Shown here in pieces: positions 9,543 through 18,500 of a DNA stretch of 64,000 bases. How positions within the stretch are numbered: the first letter of the stretch is position 1; every line of letters starts with the position of its first letter. Source of the stretch: Colwellia sp. PAMC 20917 (GTDB lineage: Bacteria > Pseudomonadota > Gammaproteobacteria > Enterobacterales > Alteromonadaceae); assembly GCF_001767295.1 (NCBI RefSeq), contig NZ_CP014944.1, forward strand, positions 3,224,001 through 3,288,000, read 5' to 3'. Position numbers and translations under genes: made by a program. Under the pieces are notes generated by a model, which had not been told where the DNA came from, ran no database searches, and was given only the letters and a program-made list of their open reading frames with translations.

Positions 9543-10168
9543 GTTATCAAGTCGTTGTAATTGGTGGCTCTACCGGAGGCTTTAATGCGCTTGCTAGCTT
9601 AATTGGCATGTTACCAGCAGACTTCCCCTTGCCGATATTGGTTGTTTTACATTTACATGCTAACGACAGTGAGGGTTTTTCCGAACACCTTGCCCGTGAA
9701 ACTCAACTTACTGTTATTGAGCCATGCGACAAACAAGTTATGTTGCCCGGCTTTATTTATACCGCTCCGGCCAATTACCACATGTTAATGGAGCGCGATG
9801 GCAGTATTGTGCTTTCGGTGGATGAAAAAATAAATTGGTCACGGCCTTCCATTGATGTTTTGTTTGAAAGTGGCGCACGTGCTTGGCAAGCACAAGTTAT
9901 TGCCATTCTCCTTTCAGGCGCAAACCGCGATGGCATGCAAGGCATGTTAGCTGTGCACCAGGCTGGTGGCTTTACACTAGTTCAGGAACCAGCTAGCGCC
10001 GAAAGCCCGATTATGCCTCAGGCGGCTATTACCGCAGGGGCAGTGAATGAAGTTTTGAACACTGAGTCTATTGGCAAGCGTTTAATGGCGTTAGTTTCAT
10101 TGGGAAATTATCAGCCGAAGCGGTTGTCATTAGACCGAAAATTAGCAGTAAAGGATTTACGTAAATGA
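9539..10168 (+). CDS. CheB-type methylesterase catalytic domain, no receiver
   Basis: The 209-residue protein is only the CheB catalytic domain, lacking the N-terminal receiver of chemotaxis CheB. The expected triad is visible: Ser in IGGSTGG, His in VLHLH and Asp in SGANRDGMQG. It would remove methyl esters added by CheR. ATGA overlaps join it to cheR upstream and the receiver gene downstream, so it is translationally coupled. Without its own receiver it must be controlled differently, perhaps by partner proteins of this operon. The substrate is not known. Confidence 0.9.
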   Translation: MSYQVVVIGGSTGGFNALASLIGMLPADFPLPILVVLHLHANDSEGFSEHLARETQLTVIEPCDKQVMLPGFIYTAPANYHMLMERDGSIVLSVDEKINWSRPSIDVLFESGARAWQAQVIAILLSGANRDGMQGMLAVHQAGGFTLVQEPASAESPIMPQAAITAGAVNEVLNTESIGKRLMALVSLGNYQPKRLSLDRKLAVKDLRK

Positions 10169-10968
10169 CTGAGAAACAAAAAATTCTGATTGTTGACGAC
10201 CGCAAGGAAAACCTCATCGCTCTTCGGCAGGTTTTAGGCGATATCGATACTGAGATAATTGCTGTTACTAATGGCAACGATGCTCTTGCTGCAACCCTTG
10301 AACATCGTTTTTCTTTAGCTATTTTAGACATTATGATGCCGGGTATGGACGGCTATGAGCTTGCCACGTATTTGCGTGGCGACGAGAAAACTAAATTAAC
10401 CCCTATTATTTTTGTGTCAGCCGCGCATACCGACGAACATGACGTGTTTAAGGGGTATGAAGTGGGCGGTATTGATTACATAGTTAAGCCTATTGTGCCG
10501 GAAATATTGCTGGGTAAAGTGAGGCTATTTCTTGAAATGGACCGCTACAGAGAAGAATGGGCAGAGAATTTACGTGACGAGCTGGAACGGCGCTATGCCT
10601 TGGCTAATATACCTGCAGTACCCACCACTAACAGCAATAACGCGTCGATTCCTCTTGCTATCTCCGATCAATTTATCTTTGATACCTTAGCCCAGCGTTA
10701 TGGCGAAACACTCGAACAAGCGGTTGAAAATTTGATCCTACAGTCAGGGCATCCCATTGGCAAAAACCTTTGGGCATTAGCTGAGGAGCTCGGCAAGTTA
10801 TTTGCCAGTGCCCGAGACGTTGCAGAATTACATTCGGTAACGCTGGCAAAAAAAACCCAAAATGCACCACCGCTAAAATCAAAAGCTATTATCGAAGAAG
10901 GTCGCTTTGTAGTACTTGAATTAATGGGTTATCTAGCGACTTATTATCGCAGTAATAGCCAAGAATAA
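10165..10968 (+). CDS. Receiver protein with a KaiA/RsbU-like C-terminal domain, before kaiB
   Basis: The 267-residue protein starts with a complete receiver domain (about residues 1-125). It shows ILIVDDR, a phosphorylatable Asp in LAILDIMMPGMDGYE and the conserved Lys in YIVKPI. After a linker (about 135-165) comes a helical domain of roughly 95 residues ending in GRFVVLELMGYLATYYR. Its stretch ALAEELGKLFASARDVAELH resembles the N-terminal domain of RsbU, which shares a fold with the KaiA C-terminal domain. That match is from memory of the family pattern and is not proven. Together with its position just before kaiB, it suggests a KaiA-like regulator. No DNA-binding domain is seen. It has an ATGA overlap with the cheB-like gene. 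Confidence 0.75.
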   Translation: MTEKQKILIVDDRKENLIALRQVLGDIDTEIIAVTNGNDALAATLEHRFSLAILDIMMPGMDGYELATYLRGDEKTKLTPIIFVSAAHTDEHDVFKGYEVGGIDYIVKPIVPEILLGKVRLFLEMDRYREEWAENLRDELERRYALANIPAVPTTNSNNASIPLAISDQFIFDTLAQRYGETLEQAVENLILQSGHPIGKNLWALAEELGKLFASARDVAELHSVTLAKKTQNAPPLKSKAIIEEGRFVVLELMGYLATYYRSNSQE

Positions 10969-11016
10969 AAATTGAAGCCAAACATTGCAAAGTTAATATT
11001 AAACCAAGGAAAACCC

Positions 11017-11328
11017 ATGAAAACATTCGCCCTAAAATTGTACATAACTGGAAAAACGGCTCGCTCGGAATTAGCTATTCATAACCTTACCCGAATTTGT
11101 GAGGACGAGCTTTATGGCGATTATGTGATTGATGTGATTGATGTCATGGAGCACCCTCAGCTTGCCGAAGAACAGAAAATAGTTGCGACCCCTACCTTAG
11201 TGAAAGTACTCCCTGAACCTTTAAGAAGAGTCATAGGTGATATGAGCGAATCAGAGAAAGTGTTACTTGGTCTCGATATTGTCATTGTGAAAAATGACAA
11301 TATTATCAAAAAGGAAGTAGAGTCATGA
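11017..11328 (+). CDS. kaiB: KaiB, thioredoxin-fold clock protein
   Basis: The 103-residue protein has the usual KaiB length. It begins with the family signature FALKLYITGKTARSELA and contains ATPTLVKVLPEPLRRVIGD, the core of the thioredoxin-like KaiB fold. KaiB binds the CI ring of KaiC in cyanobacteria and sequesters KaiA. The ATG at 11017 is preferred: it has a CCAAGGAAAA ribosome-binding site and matches the family N-terminus, whereas a TTG at 10972 adds 15 residues. The stop overlaps the kaiC start (ATGA). Confidence 0.95.
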   Translation: MKTFALKLYITGKTARSELAIHNLTRICEDELYGDYVIDVIDVMEHPQLAEEQKIVATPTLVKVLPEPLRRVIGDMSESEKVLLGLDIVIVKNDNIIKKEVES

Positions 11329-12578
11329 GCTCATCAGCAATGAAAGCTATGGAAAAAATTACCACAGGTATAAGTGGTTTTGATCATATCGCCTTTGGCG
11401 GACTGCCTAAGCACAGAACAACTTTGGTCGTGGGCACGTCAGGTAGCTCTAAAACTTTGTTAGCGGTTCAGTTTCTGGTTGAGGGTATTCGTAAGGGAGA
11501 GAGTGGGGTCTTTGTCACCTTTGAAGAGTCACCACAGGATATTATCCGCAATGTTATTGGCTTTGGCTGGGACCTTGAACAATACATCACTGATGGCAAG
11601 TTAGTCTTTGTCGATGCTAGTCCACAAACCGAACAGATTGATATTCAAATAGGTACTGATTTTGACCTGTGCGCATTAGTGGCGCGGATTGGCTACGCTG
11701 TTAAAAAGGTCAATGCTCAGCGACTTTCGGTTGACTCCTTAGGCAGTGTTTTTAGTCAATTTACCGCAATGGAAGTTGTCCGTCGAGAACTGCACCGGGT
11801 CTTTATGGACCTAAAAAAGTTAAGTGTTACAGCCATTGTTACTGCTGAGAGAGTTGAAGAATACGGCGCTTTGGCTCGCTTTGGTGTTGAGGAATTCGCC
11901 GCTGATAATGTACTGATTTTACGTAATGTATTGGTTGAGGAAAGACGACGCCGTACTATTGAAATTCTCAAATTTCGTGGCAGTTTCCATCACAAGGGGG
12001 AGTTCCCATTTTCTATTACTACTGACGAGGGTATCGTAGTGATCCCACTGGCTGAAACTGCACTCGATCAGAAATCCTCAACAGATCGTGTCTCATCAGG
12101 CAATGCAGTGCTTGATGAAATGTGTGGTGGTGGTTATTACCGCGACTCTATTATTTTGCTTTCTGGGGGGACAGGTTGCGGAAAAACCTTGCTCATTGCA
12201 ATGTTTGCTATCGCCAATCAAGGGCCTAATGAACGTGCCTTATATTTTGCTTACGAGGAGAGTCGTGAACAGCTGACCCGAAATGCTGCTGGTTGGGGCA
12301 TTAACTTTGAAAAGCTTGAGCAAGAAGGCAAGCTTAAGATTATCTGTCGTTATCCTGAGTCGATGTCAATGGAGGACCATCTATTATTGATGAAAAAAGA
12401 GATTATCGACTATAAACCAACCCGAATCGCCGTTGACAGTTTATCAGCACTAGAGCGAGTGACCAATGGCAAAGCTTTTCGTGAATTTGTTATCGGTATT
12501 ACTTCTTTTGTTAAAAAGAAGCAGATCGTTGGCTTGTTTTCCTCTACCACCTCATCTTTGATGGGGGGGGCTCGGTGA
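11325..12578 (+). CDS. kaiC: KaiC, N-terminal part: CI domain and most of CII, ended early by a frameshift
   Basis: This frame gives 417 residues where KaiC proteins have about 500-570. CI has a P-loop variant, GTSGSSKT (residues 37-44; Ser replaces the usual Gly before Lys), and the catalytic glutamates in TFEESPQD. CII has a canonical P-loop GGTGCGKT (281-288) and YEESREQ. The frame then reaches SSLMGGAR and stops, immediately after a run of eight G at 12563-12570. The rest of CII lies in the +1-shifted frame. Nine G would restore a single protein of about 504 residues. As read, this product keeps both ATPase cores but lacks the phosphorylation sites and C-terminal tail. It is either a frameshifted gene, a slippage-controlled gene, or a sequencing error in a homopolymer. 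Confidence 0.9.
   Translation: MSSSAMKAMEKITTGISGFDHIAFGGLPKHRTTLVVGTSGSSKTLLAVQFLVEGIRKGESGVFVTFEESPQDIIRNVIGFGWDLEQYITDGKLVFVDASPQTEQIDIQIGTDFDLCALVARIGYAVKKVNAQRLSVDSLGSVFSQFTAMEVVRRELHRVFMDLKKLSVTAIVTAERVEEYGALARFGVEEFAADNVLILRNVLVEERRRRTIEILKFRGSFHHKGEFPFSITTDEGIVVIPLAETALDQKSSTDRVSSGNAVLDEMCGGGYYRDSIILLSGGTGCGKTLLIAMFAIANQGPNERALYFAYEESREQLTRNAAGWGINFEKLEQEGKLKIICRYPESMSMEDHLLLMKKEIIDYKPTRIAVDSLSALERVTNGKAFREFVIGITSFVKKKQIVGLFSSTTSSLMGGAR
12563..12570 (+). other. G8 homopolymer at the kaiC frameshift
   Basis: Eight consecutive G residues follow the codons for SSL. Length 9 (or 6) joins the two kaiC frames; length 8 ends the protein nine codons or fewer later at TGA 12576-12578. Runs of this kind are classic sites of replication or transcription slippage and of sequencing error. 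Confidence 0.9.
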
Positions 12579-12838
12579 CAGATGAGCATATTTCCACCAT
12601 TACCGATACTATCATTTTATTGCGTTATGTTGAAATGTTTGGCGAAATTCGCCGTGGCGTATTGGTGTTAAAAATGCGTGGTTCGAAGCATGACAAGGGC
12701 ATTCGTGAGTATCAGATTAATGACGAAGGTATGCATATTGGTGCTCAGTTTCATGGTATTTCCGGCATATTAGCGGGTAATCCAGTGCAGATTCCACAAG
12801 ATGACTCTGATCGTCTTGCTACGCTGTTTAAGGAATAA
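12575..12838 (+). CDS. kaiC: KaiC, C-terminal part with the autophosphorylation sites, in a shifted frame
   Basis: The 87 codons encode the missing end of KaiC CII. They begin TDEHISTITDTI, which aligns with the region of Synechococcus KaiC holding Thr426, Ser431 and Thr432; the equivalent residues here are Thr2, Ser7 and Thr8. YVEMFGEIRRG and KMRGSKHDKGIREY follow, both typical of KaiC. A GTG at 12575 overlaps the upstream stop (GTGA), so coupled translation of a separate fragment is conceivable. A small free domain of this kind is not known to act alone. More likely it is meant to be joined to the upstream frame. Confidence 0.85.
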   Translation: MTDEHISTITDTIILLRYVEMFGEIRRGVLVLKMRGSKHDKGIREYQINDEGMHIGAQFHGISGILAGNPVQIPQDDSDRLATLFKE

Positions 12839-12842
12839 GACC

Positions 12843-12891
12843 AGAAATAAAGGAGATAACGTGATGAGAAATAAAGGAAATCTGTGTGATG
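12843..12891 (+). repeat. Tandem duplication of a ribosome-binding site and start region
   Basis: Two imperfect copies of about 24-25 bases (12843-12866 and 12867-12891) each contain AGAAATAAAGGA followed by GTGATG. The first copy has the stronger ribosome-binding site but opens only an 11-codon frame (ATG 12864, stop TAA 12897-12899). The second provides GTG 12886/ATG 12889 of the following gene. Confidence 0.8.
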
Positions 12892-15387
12892 AGAGATAAA
12901 TCAACCGCTGCTTGTTTAACAGCCGATGCCGAGAATTGGCGTGATAAGCCGTCGTTAACAAAAACGGCGGTTAACAAAGGTGTCGCGTCGGTAATGGAGA
13001 AGCCAAAAATTCTCATCGTAGACGACCGCCCACAAAACTTGTTCGCTTTGCGGCAAGTTTTGAAAGGGTTGGATGTTGATATTGTTGAAGCGACCAACGG
13101 TAATAATGCGCTTACGGCTTCGCTCGACCATAACTTCGGACTCGCTATTTTAGACGTAATGATGCCCGGTATGGACGGATATGAACTTGCCACTCACTTG
13201 CGTGGTGCTAACTCCAGCCTATCTATTCCGATTATTTTCCTAAGTGCGAATAAGGCTGATGAGCAACGTATGTTCAACGAGCATAATGCTTTCGATATAG
13301 ATTACATTGTTAAGCCTTACTTACCCAAAGTACTAATAGCCAAAGTCTTGCAATTCCTTGAAATTGACCAGTGCCGGAAGGAAAAATTACTCCACGAGCA
13401 ACAATTACAATTTGTTACCGATCATGTGCCCGTTATGATTGCCCATATTGATAAAGAAAAACGCTATGTGTTTGTAAACCACTATTATGCCAAGTGTTAT
13501 GATTATAAAGCCAAGGACATGATTGGTATGCATACCCGTGATGTCTTTGGTGTGTCGGGTTTTATCCAGTTAGAGCCTTATATGGATATGGTGCTGGAAG
13601 GTGAGACGCTTGATTTTGATATGGCTGTATCTAAATCAAGCAAGGGCATAACTCATATACATTTGAACGTGGTGCCTAATTTTGATGAATCAGGACGAGT
13701 GCAGGGTTTTTTGGCTGCCATCACTGATATCACCGCGCGCAGTAAAGTTGAAAAGGCTTTGTCAGATACTAGTGCTAGCTTTAGAGAAATTGTAGCGCGC
13801 AGCGTCGATGCGATCATAGTGCTGTGTGAAGAAGGTAATGTCGAGTATGTAAACGCATCTGCAGAGATAATTTTTCAACGTTCAGCAGAAAATTTTGTTG
13901 GAGAACATTTCGGCTTACCACTGATTGATAGTGAGTTCACTGAGGTTGATATCTTTCGCCAGGATAAAGCGCCTGGCATTGGCGAACTCCACTGCGTAAA
14001 ATGTTTCTGGAATGGCCAAGCAGCAAAGCTGATCATGGTTAGCGATATTACCGAGCGCAAGCAGGCCGAGTTAAAAATGATTTATCTCGCCCATACGGAT
14101 CCACTGACTGGACTTGCTAATCGCACCTTACTCTTTGAACAATTTACAGACGAACTTAAAAGGGTAAAACGCACCGGTAAATATATGGCGGTGATGATGC
14201 TCGACCTAGATAAGTTCAAATTGATCAATGATACTCATGGCCACAAAGCGGGTGATAATGTACTGGTGGAAAGTGCACAACGTATTAAAGACAGTTTAAG
14301 AGAAACCGATATCGTCGCTCGCCTTGGTGGTGACGAGTTTGTTGTGGTAGTTAACAATCTCGATACCATAGAGGCGGCAATGGCGGTTGCTGAAAAAATA
14401 ACTCTCCGGATGCAGTCGCCATTTATTGTTGCTAATAATGAATGTTCTATTACGGCCAGTTGTGGTATTGCTATTTTTCCTAAAGATGGTTTGACCTTAG
14501 ATGATCTACTGGCAAACGCTGATGCTGCTTTATTGCGCGGTAAGTCTGAGGGGCGTAATCAGTTCCAGTTTTTCGACGAGTCTATCCATCAGCTAACACT
14601 AGAGGCACGCGAACTAGATAAAGACCTTAAAATTGCGATTAAAGAAAAGCAATTCGTGCTCTATTTTCAACCACAATTCGACGCTAATGGCATCATAGGT
14701 GCAGAAGCGTTGCTTCGCTGGAACCATCCGAAGAGGGGATTACTATATCCTGGTAGCTTTTTATCCGCCTTGTCGAAGATGGACTTTAGAGAAGTAGAGT
14801 TATGGGCGATAACCCAAGGCTTAGCCATGGCGAAAGCATGGCAACTCAGACATCAGCGAAAGTTCTATGTGGCGGTCAATCTGTCGGCGCCGACCTTGCA
14901 GGATCCTAGATTACCGGCTTACGTCAATGAGCAAATAGAATACGCGGGTCTTAGCTACGATAGCCTAGAAATTGAAATAACCGAGGGCATGTTAGTTTCA
15001 AATGTTATTGAAACATCAAAAAATCTAACATTACTGAGTGAAATGGGCGTAGGTATTGCGCTTGACGATTTTGGCGTTGGCTATTCTTCGATGGTGTATC
15101 TGCTGAAATATCCACAAATTAGTAAGTTAAAAATCGATTGCGAATTTGTTTGGGAGATGGAAAAAAACTCCAGAAATCTTGCCATTTTACAATCAATTAT
15201 TGATCTTGGGCATTCCTTAGAAATGCGTATTATCGCTGAAGGTGTTGAAACTATGCGACAATTTGAGCTTTTAAGCCTATATGGTTGCAAGCACTTTCAA
15301 GGTTACTTGGTTTCTCCTGCTATAGCGGCAAATAATTGGCAAGCGCAAGAGCAACAATGGCACAAGACTATAGCAGCACTTACTTAG
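12886..15387 (+). CDS. Receiver-PAS-PAS-GGDEF-EAL cyclic di-GMP enzyme, last gene of the Kai operon
   Basis: The 833-residue protein has a receiver domain (about 40-160, with ILIVDDR, LAILDVMMPGMDG and YIVKPY). Two PAS-like segments follow (about 165-290 and 295-395; the second is short). A GGDEF domain has intact ARLGGDEF near residue 480, and an EAL domain has intact AEALLRW near 605 and the metal motif DDFGVGYSS. Both cyclase and phosphodiesterase motifs are preserved, so either activity is possible. The receiver closely resembles the one before kaiB. Starts GTG 12886 and ATG 12889 are adjacent; an ATG at 12994 just before the receiver is a third option. It is the likely output of the operon. 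Confidence 0.93.
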   Translation: MMRDKSTAACLTADAENWRDKPSLTKTAVNKGVASVMEKPKILIVDDRPQNLFALRQVLKGLDVDIVEATNGNNALTASLDHNFGLAILDVMMPGMDGYELATHLRGANSSLSIPIIFLSANKADEQRMFNEHNAFDIDYIVKPYLPKVLIAKVLQFLEIDQCRKEKLLHEQQLQFVTDHVPVMIAHIDKEKRYVFVNHYYAKCYDYKAKDMIGMHTRDVFGVSGFIQLEPYMDMVLEGETLDFDMAVSKSSKGITHIHLNVVPNFDESGRVQGFLAAITDITARSKVEKALSDTSASFREIVARSVDAIIVLCEEGNVEYVNASAEIIFQRSAENFVGEHFGLPLIDSEFTEVDIFRQDKAPGIGELHCVKCFWNGQAAKLIMVSDITERKQAELKMIYLAHTDPLTGLANRTLLFEQFTDELKRVKRTGKYMAVMMLDLDKFKLINDTHGHKAGDNVLVESAQRIKDSLRETDIVARLGGDEFVVVVNNLDTIEAAMAVAEKITLRMQSPFIVANNECSITASCGIAIFPKDGLTLDDLLANADAALLRGKSEGRNQFQFFDESIHQLTLEARELDKDLKIAIKEKQFVLYFQPQFDANGIIGAEALLRWNHPKRGLLYPGSFLSALSKMDFREVELWAITQGLAMAKAWQLRHQRKFYVAVNLSAPTLQDPRLPAYVNEQIEYAGLSYDSLEIEITEGMLVSNVIETSKNLTLLSEMGVGIALDDFGVGYSSMVYLLKYPQISKLKIDCEFVWEMEKNSRNLAILQSIIDLGHSLEMRIIAEGVETMRQFELLSLYGCKHFQGYLVSPAIAANNWQAQEQQWHKTIAALT

Positions 15388-15450
15388 TCGTAGTATATCG
15401 AAACCACGTTGAGCTATACACTATATGTTACTGCTAGTACGTAGCTCAAT

Positions 15451-15478
15451 AAACTTAACACGTTAAAGTGTTAAGTTT
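15451..15478. terminator. Hairpin between convergent genes
   Basis: Perfect 11-base arms AAACTTAACAC (15451-15461) and GTGTTAAGTTT (15468-15478) flank a 6-base loop. It lies between the 3' ends of the Kai operon and the minus-strand surface protein gene and could serve both. U-tracts are weak on each side. Confidence 0.6.
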
Positions 15479-15518
15479 ACGTTGTTTGGCTTGATGATTG
15501 TAGAATATCCAATTTTCA

Positions 15519-18500
15519 TTAATTAAACACTTCTTGCCAGGAGATGATCCGGTCGTTACCTCGAAATATACCAAAGGTAGCAACAGCGGTAGGATTATTA
15601 TAGAGGCCATCATTATTCCAGTCGTATTCCAACCATTCATAAGCATCATATGAGACACCTATTTGTCCTTGATTATTAGCGCCCGGCGCTGCCAGTTCGA
15701 TGTCTTGTGTTTTACCGGCAACAAAATCTCCTGTGCCGCCTTGGACATTAGTCAGTGCGGGATCTAAGCTAATATCGGTCAATGAAATATTATTATCATT
15801 ATAACCTGCACAATTATTTAAGCTGGTAACAAAAGCGCTACCATCAAAATGTTGCACTTTCATCGGTTGCTTAATATCAGAGGTTTCTGATCCGAAGCTA
15901 TTTTCTAACACTAAGCGACCATATCGAATTTCAACGCCGATGGGTAATGCATCAACCGTTGTGGTTACGTTAATGGCGTCTGTATCTATAATAGACGCTG
16001 TAGCAATAACAATATCGGAGGTAAATGGCTGAACAAGTGCATTGGCAGAGCGGTTGTAGAAATAATGATCGTCATCTGACAATTGATAGTGCAATACACC
16101 TTTGGGTAATGCGACGACACTAGGTAATTGAGTTAAGTCAATTTGACTTAACGTACCGGTATTCATATTGGCAGTTAACGCTAGCCTGTTACCATTAATT
16201 CCTCTCGCTAATTGGTCTAATATTGGTGTGGTGATATTGATATTATCAGCAATGAGTTTCATATAATCATTAGCGCTACCTTGACTATCCTGAAAATAAT
16301 TTTGGGTAATATTGTCTTGTTTATTATAAGCGGTAATTGCCAATACCGGATTGGTTAAATATGAAATTGCCCCAATACTATTGGTTGCTTCATCTTTTTG
16401 ACCGCTATAGGCAAAGGCTGAACCGGTACTACAGGTTGCAATAAAATAACCATCATCAGCCACTGTTTGGCTAAAGTGATGTGGAATAAAGCGCCCGATG
16501 TTAATTGCTTCGCTAGGTATAATAACACCAGCGTTGCCATAGTTACTGTCTTGAACATCTAAATTAAGCAAACCTACCTCTGAATATTGTGCAGCACTAT
16601 AAATTGAGCTCCCCAATAAAAAATTGTTCAGGGTGACATTTTGAAAGACAGCACTTGCCTTGGTGACTAAGTGACTTGATGCCTTGTAGCCTAAATTACC
16701 GTTGACACTCTCTGTTAAGGTTGGGCCGATGCGATTAAGCTTTAGTGCGATTTGTCCTGGTAAGTAATTAGGGGTAATAACAGCGGGAGAAGCGGCATTA
16801 TAAGCAGTAACAGTCAGAGTGAAATTTTCCCCCGCGGGATAAGTGGTTGTTGCGGTTGCGCTAGCGCCATTTAAGTTAACGCTCCCAGACTTTGCACTAA
16901 CCGTAAGTTTTGCTGGACTCACCCAAAATGAATTACTGCTACCCGATAGGGTAATGCCGTCTATGTCATAATTGGCGTGTAATCGAATTTTTCCTGCATC
17001 GTTATATATCGGTGTCGGTATTGTCGCGATACTGTTGGCACCAAAATTTAATAGCGTATCAGTAGTATTTGAGTGTTTGGCAATGTTTTTGTTATTGATA
17101 CTAAAACTCAGACCGCTGCTGCCACCGGGATCGACATTTTCTTGAGAGAATCCAACCTTAATATCATTGTTAAATAAACCACTACAGACGCCATTAGTAT
17201 TTTTCACCGCTTGAATCTTTAACGTTTCACCAAATACCAAGCCTGCTGTTTGATTGGGTATTATGGCGTTATTAGCTGTACCTGAAAGAAACCTAAAACC
17301 GGCATCGGTAAATGCCATATCACAACTATTGCTACTGTTATCGTCACACACTACTGGGTTAGCTGCCTCAATAGTGGCATTAGCCAACGAAAAAGTCAGT
17401 GTTTCAACAACCGTATGATCAACATTAACGATAGTACTGCCGCTAAAGGTTGGTGAACTAATGACTGTGCTGTCAGCAATAAAATCAAGAGTTACAGACT
17501 CGGTACTCAAAGTTGAACAGCTGTCATTGAGACAAGCTTTAATCGTCACAGATTCAGTATCACAGGTTAATCCTTGGCCATCGTGTACAATTTCATAATG
17601 ATGAATAACGGGACTACAAGCATGATTTTCTCTATAAATGGTAGAAATTTCGTTGGTAGTTAAAGCTTCTCGATAGACTTTTACTTCATCAATATCTCCG
17701 GTAAATCGATTTCTTGCTTCGCCTAAATCTGTTTCCCCACCAATAGTTGTTGGGCCTGTGTCTTCTCCCCAAGTTCCGCTGTAGGTATTACTGGTGAGGC
17801 CTCCGGTAATTGTTTGCGCCTCGCCATTAATAAAAATCTGTCTGGTTTTGGTTAAACTATTATGCACCGCGGCAACAAATGTCCAGGTATTTAAAGGAAT
17901 GGATGTTGTTGTATCAACACTTATAGGGTTTACACTTCGTGCATAAAATCTTAATTTACCATTGCCTGGATCGCCTAAACTAAAGCCAAAACCACGGGTG
18001 TTTTTTTCATCATCGATAAATATTCTTGAACCAGCATTAACATTACTTGGGTTGATCCAAGCCGTTACTGTGAAACTATCTGTTAAATTTTCAAAGCTAT
18101 CGGGTAACACTACGTAATCATCTACGCCATCAAAACGGCCATAACGACAAGTGCCTGTATTACCGGTAATGGCGGCAGTTACTGATGCAGTTAATGCGCC
18201 ATTAATTGCTTGTGCGCTAAAATTACCAATTTCATCAACAACTTCACCAGCATCCCCAGACCATATTTGCTCGTCAAAATGATATTCGGCCACAGGTGTT
18301 ATTGTCCTGCAAGGATGTCGTTCGGCCATAATAGTGGCCACTTGTTCTGTAGTTAATGCGCTCTGGTATACGCGCACCTCATCCATCAATCCATGAAAGT
18401 CATAACTCGCATTAATAGACCAACCACCGATGCGTAATTCACTATCGATATAGGCTCGGCTATTATTGGGCGAGTTTCTACGCTGTGTTAGCTCCTGTTC

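Noticed and set aside
8688-10168. Reading cheR-cheB as part of a chemotaxis operon
   Set aside because: No cheA, cheW, cheY-motor or receptor gene is present, CheB lacks its receiver, and the overlapping neighbours are a hybrid kinase and Kai genes.
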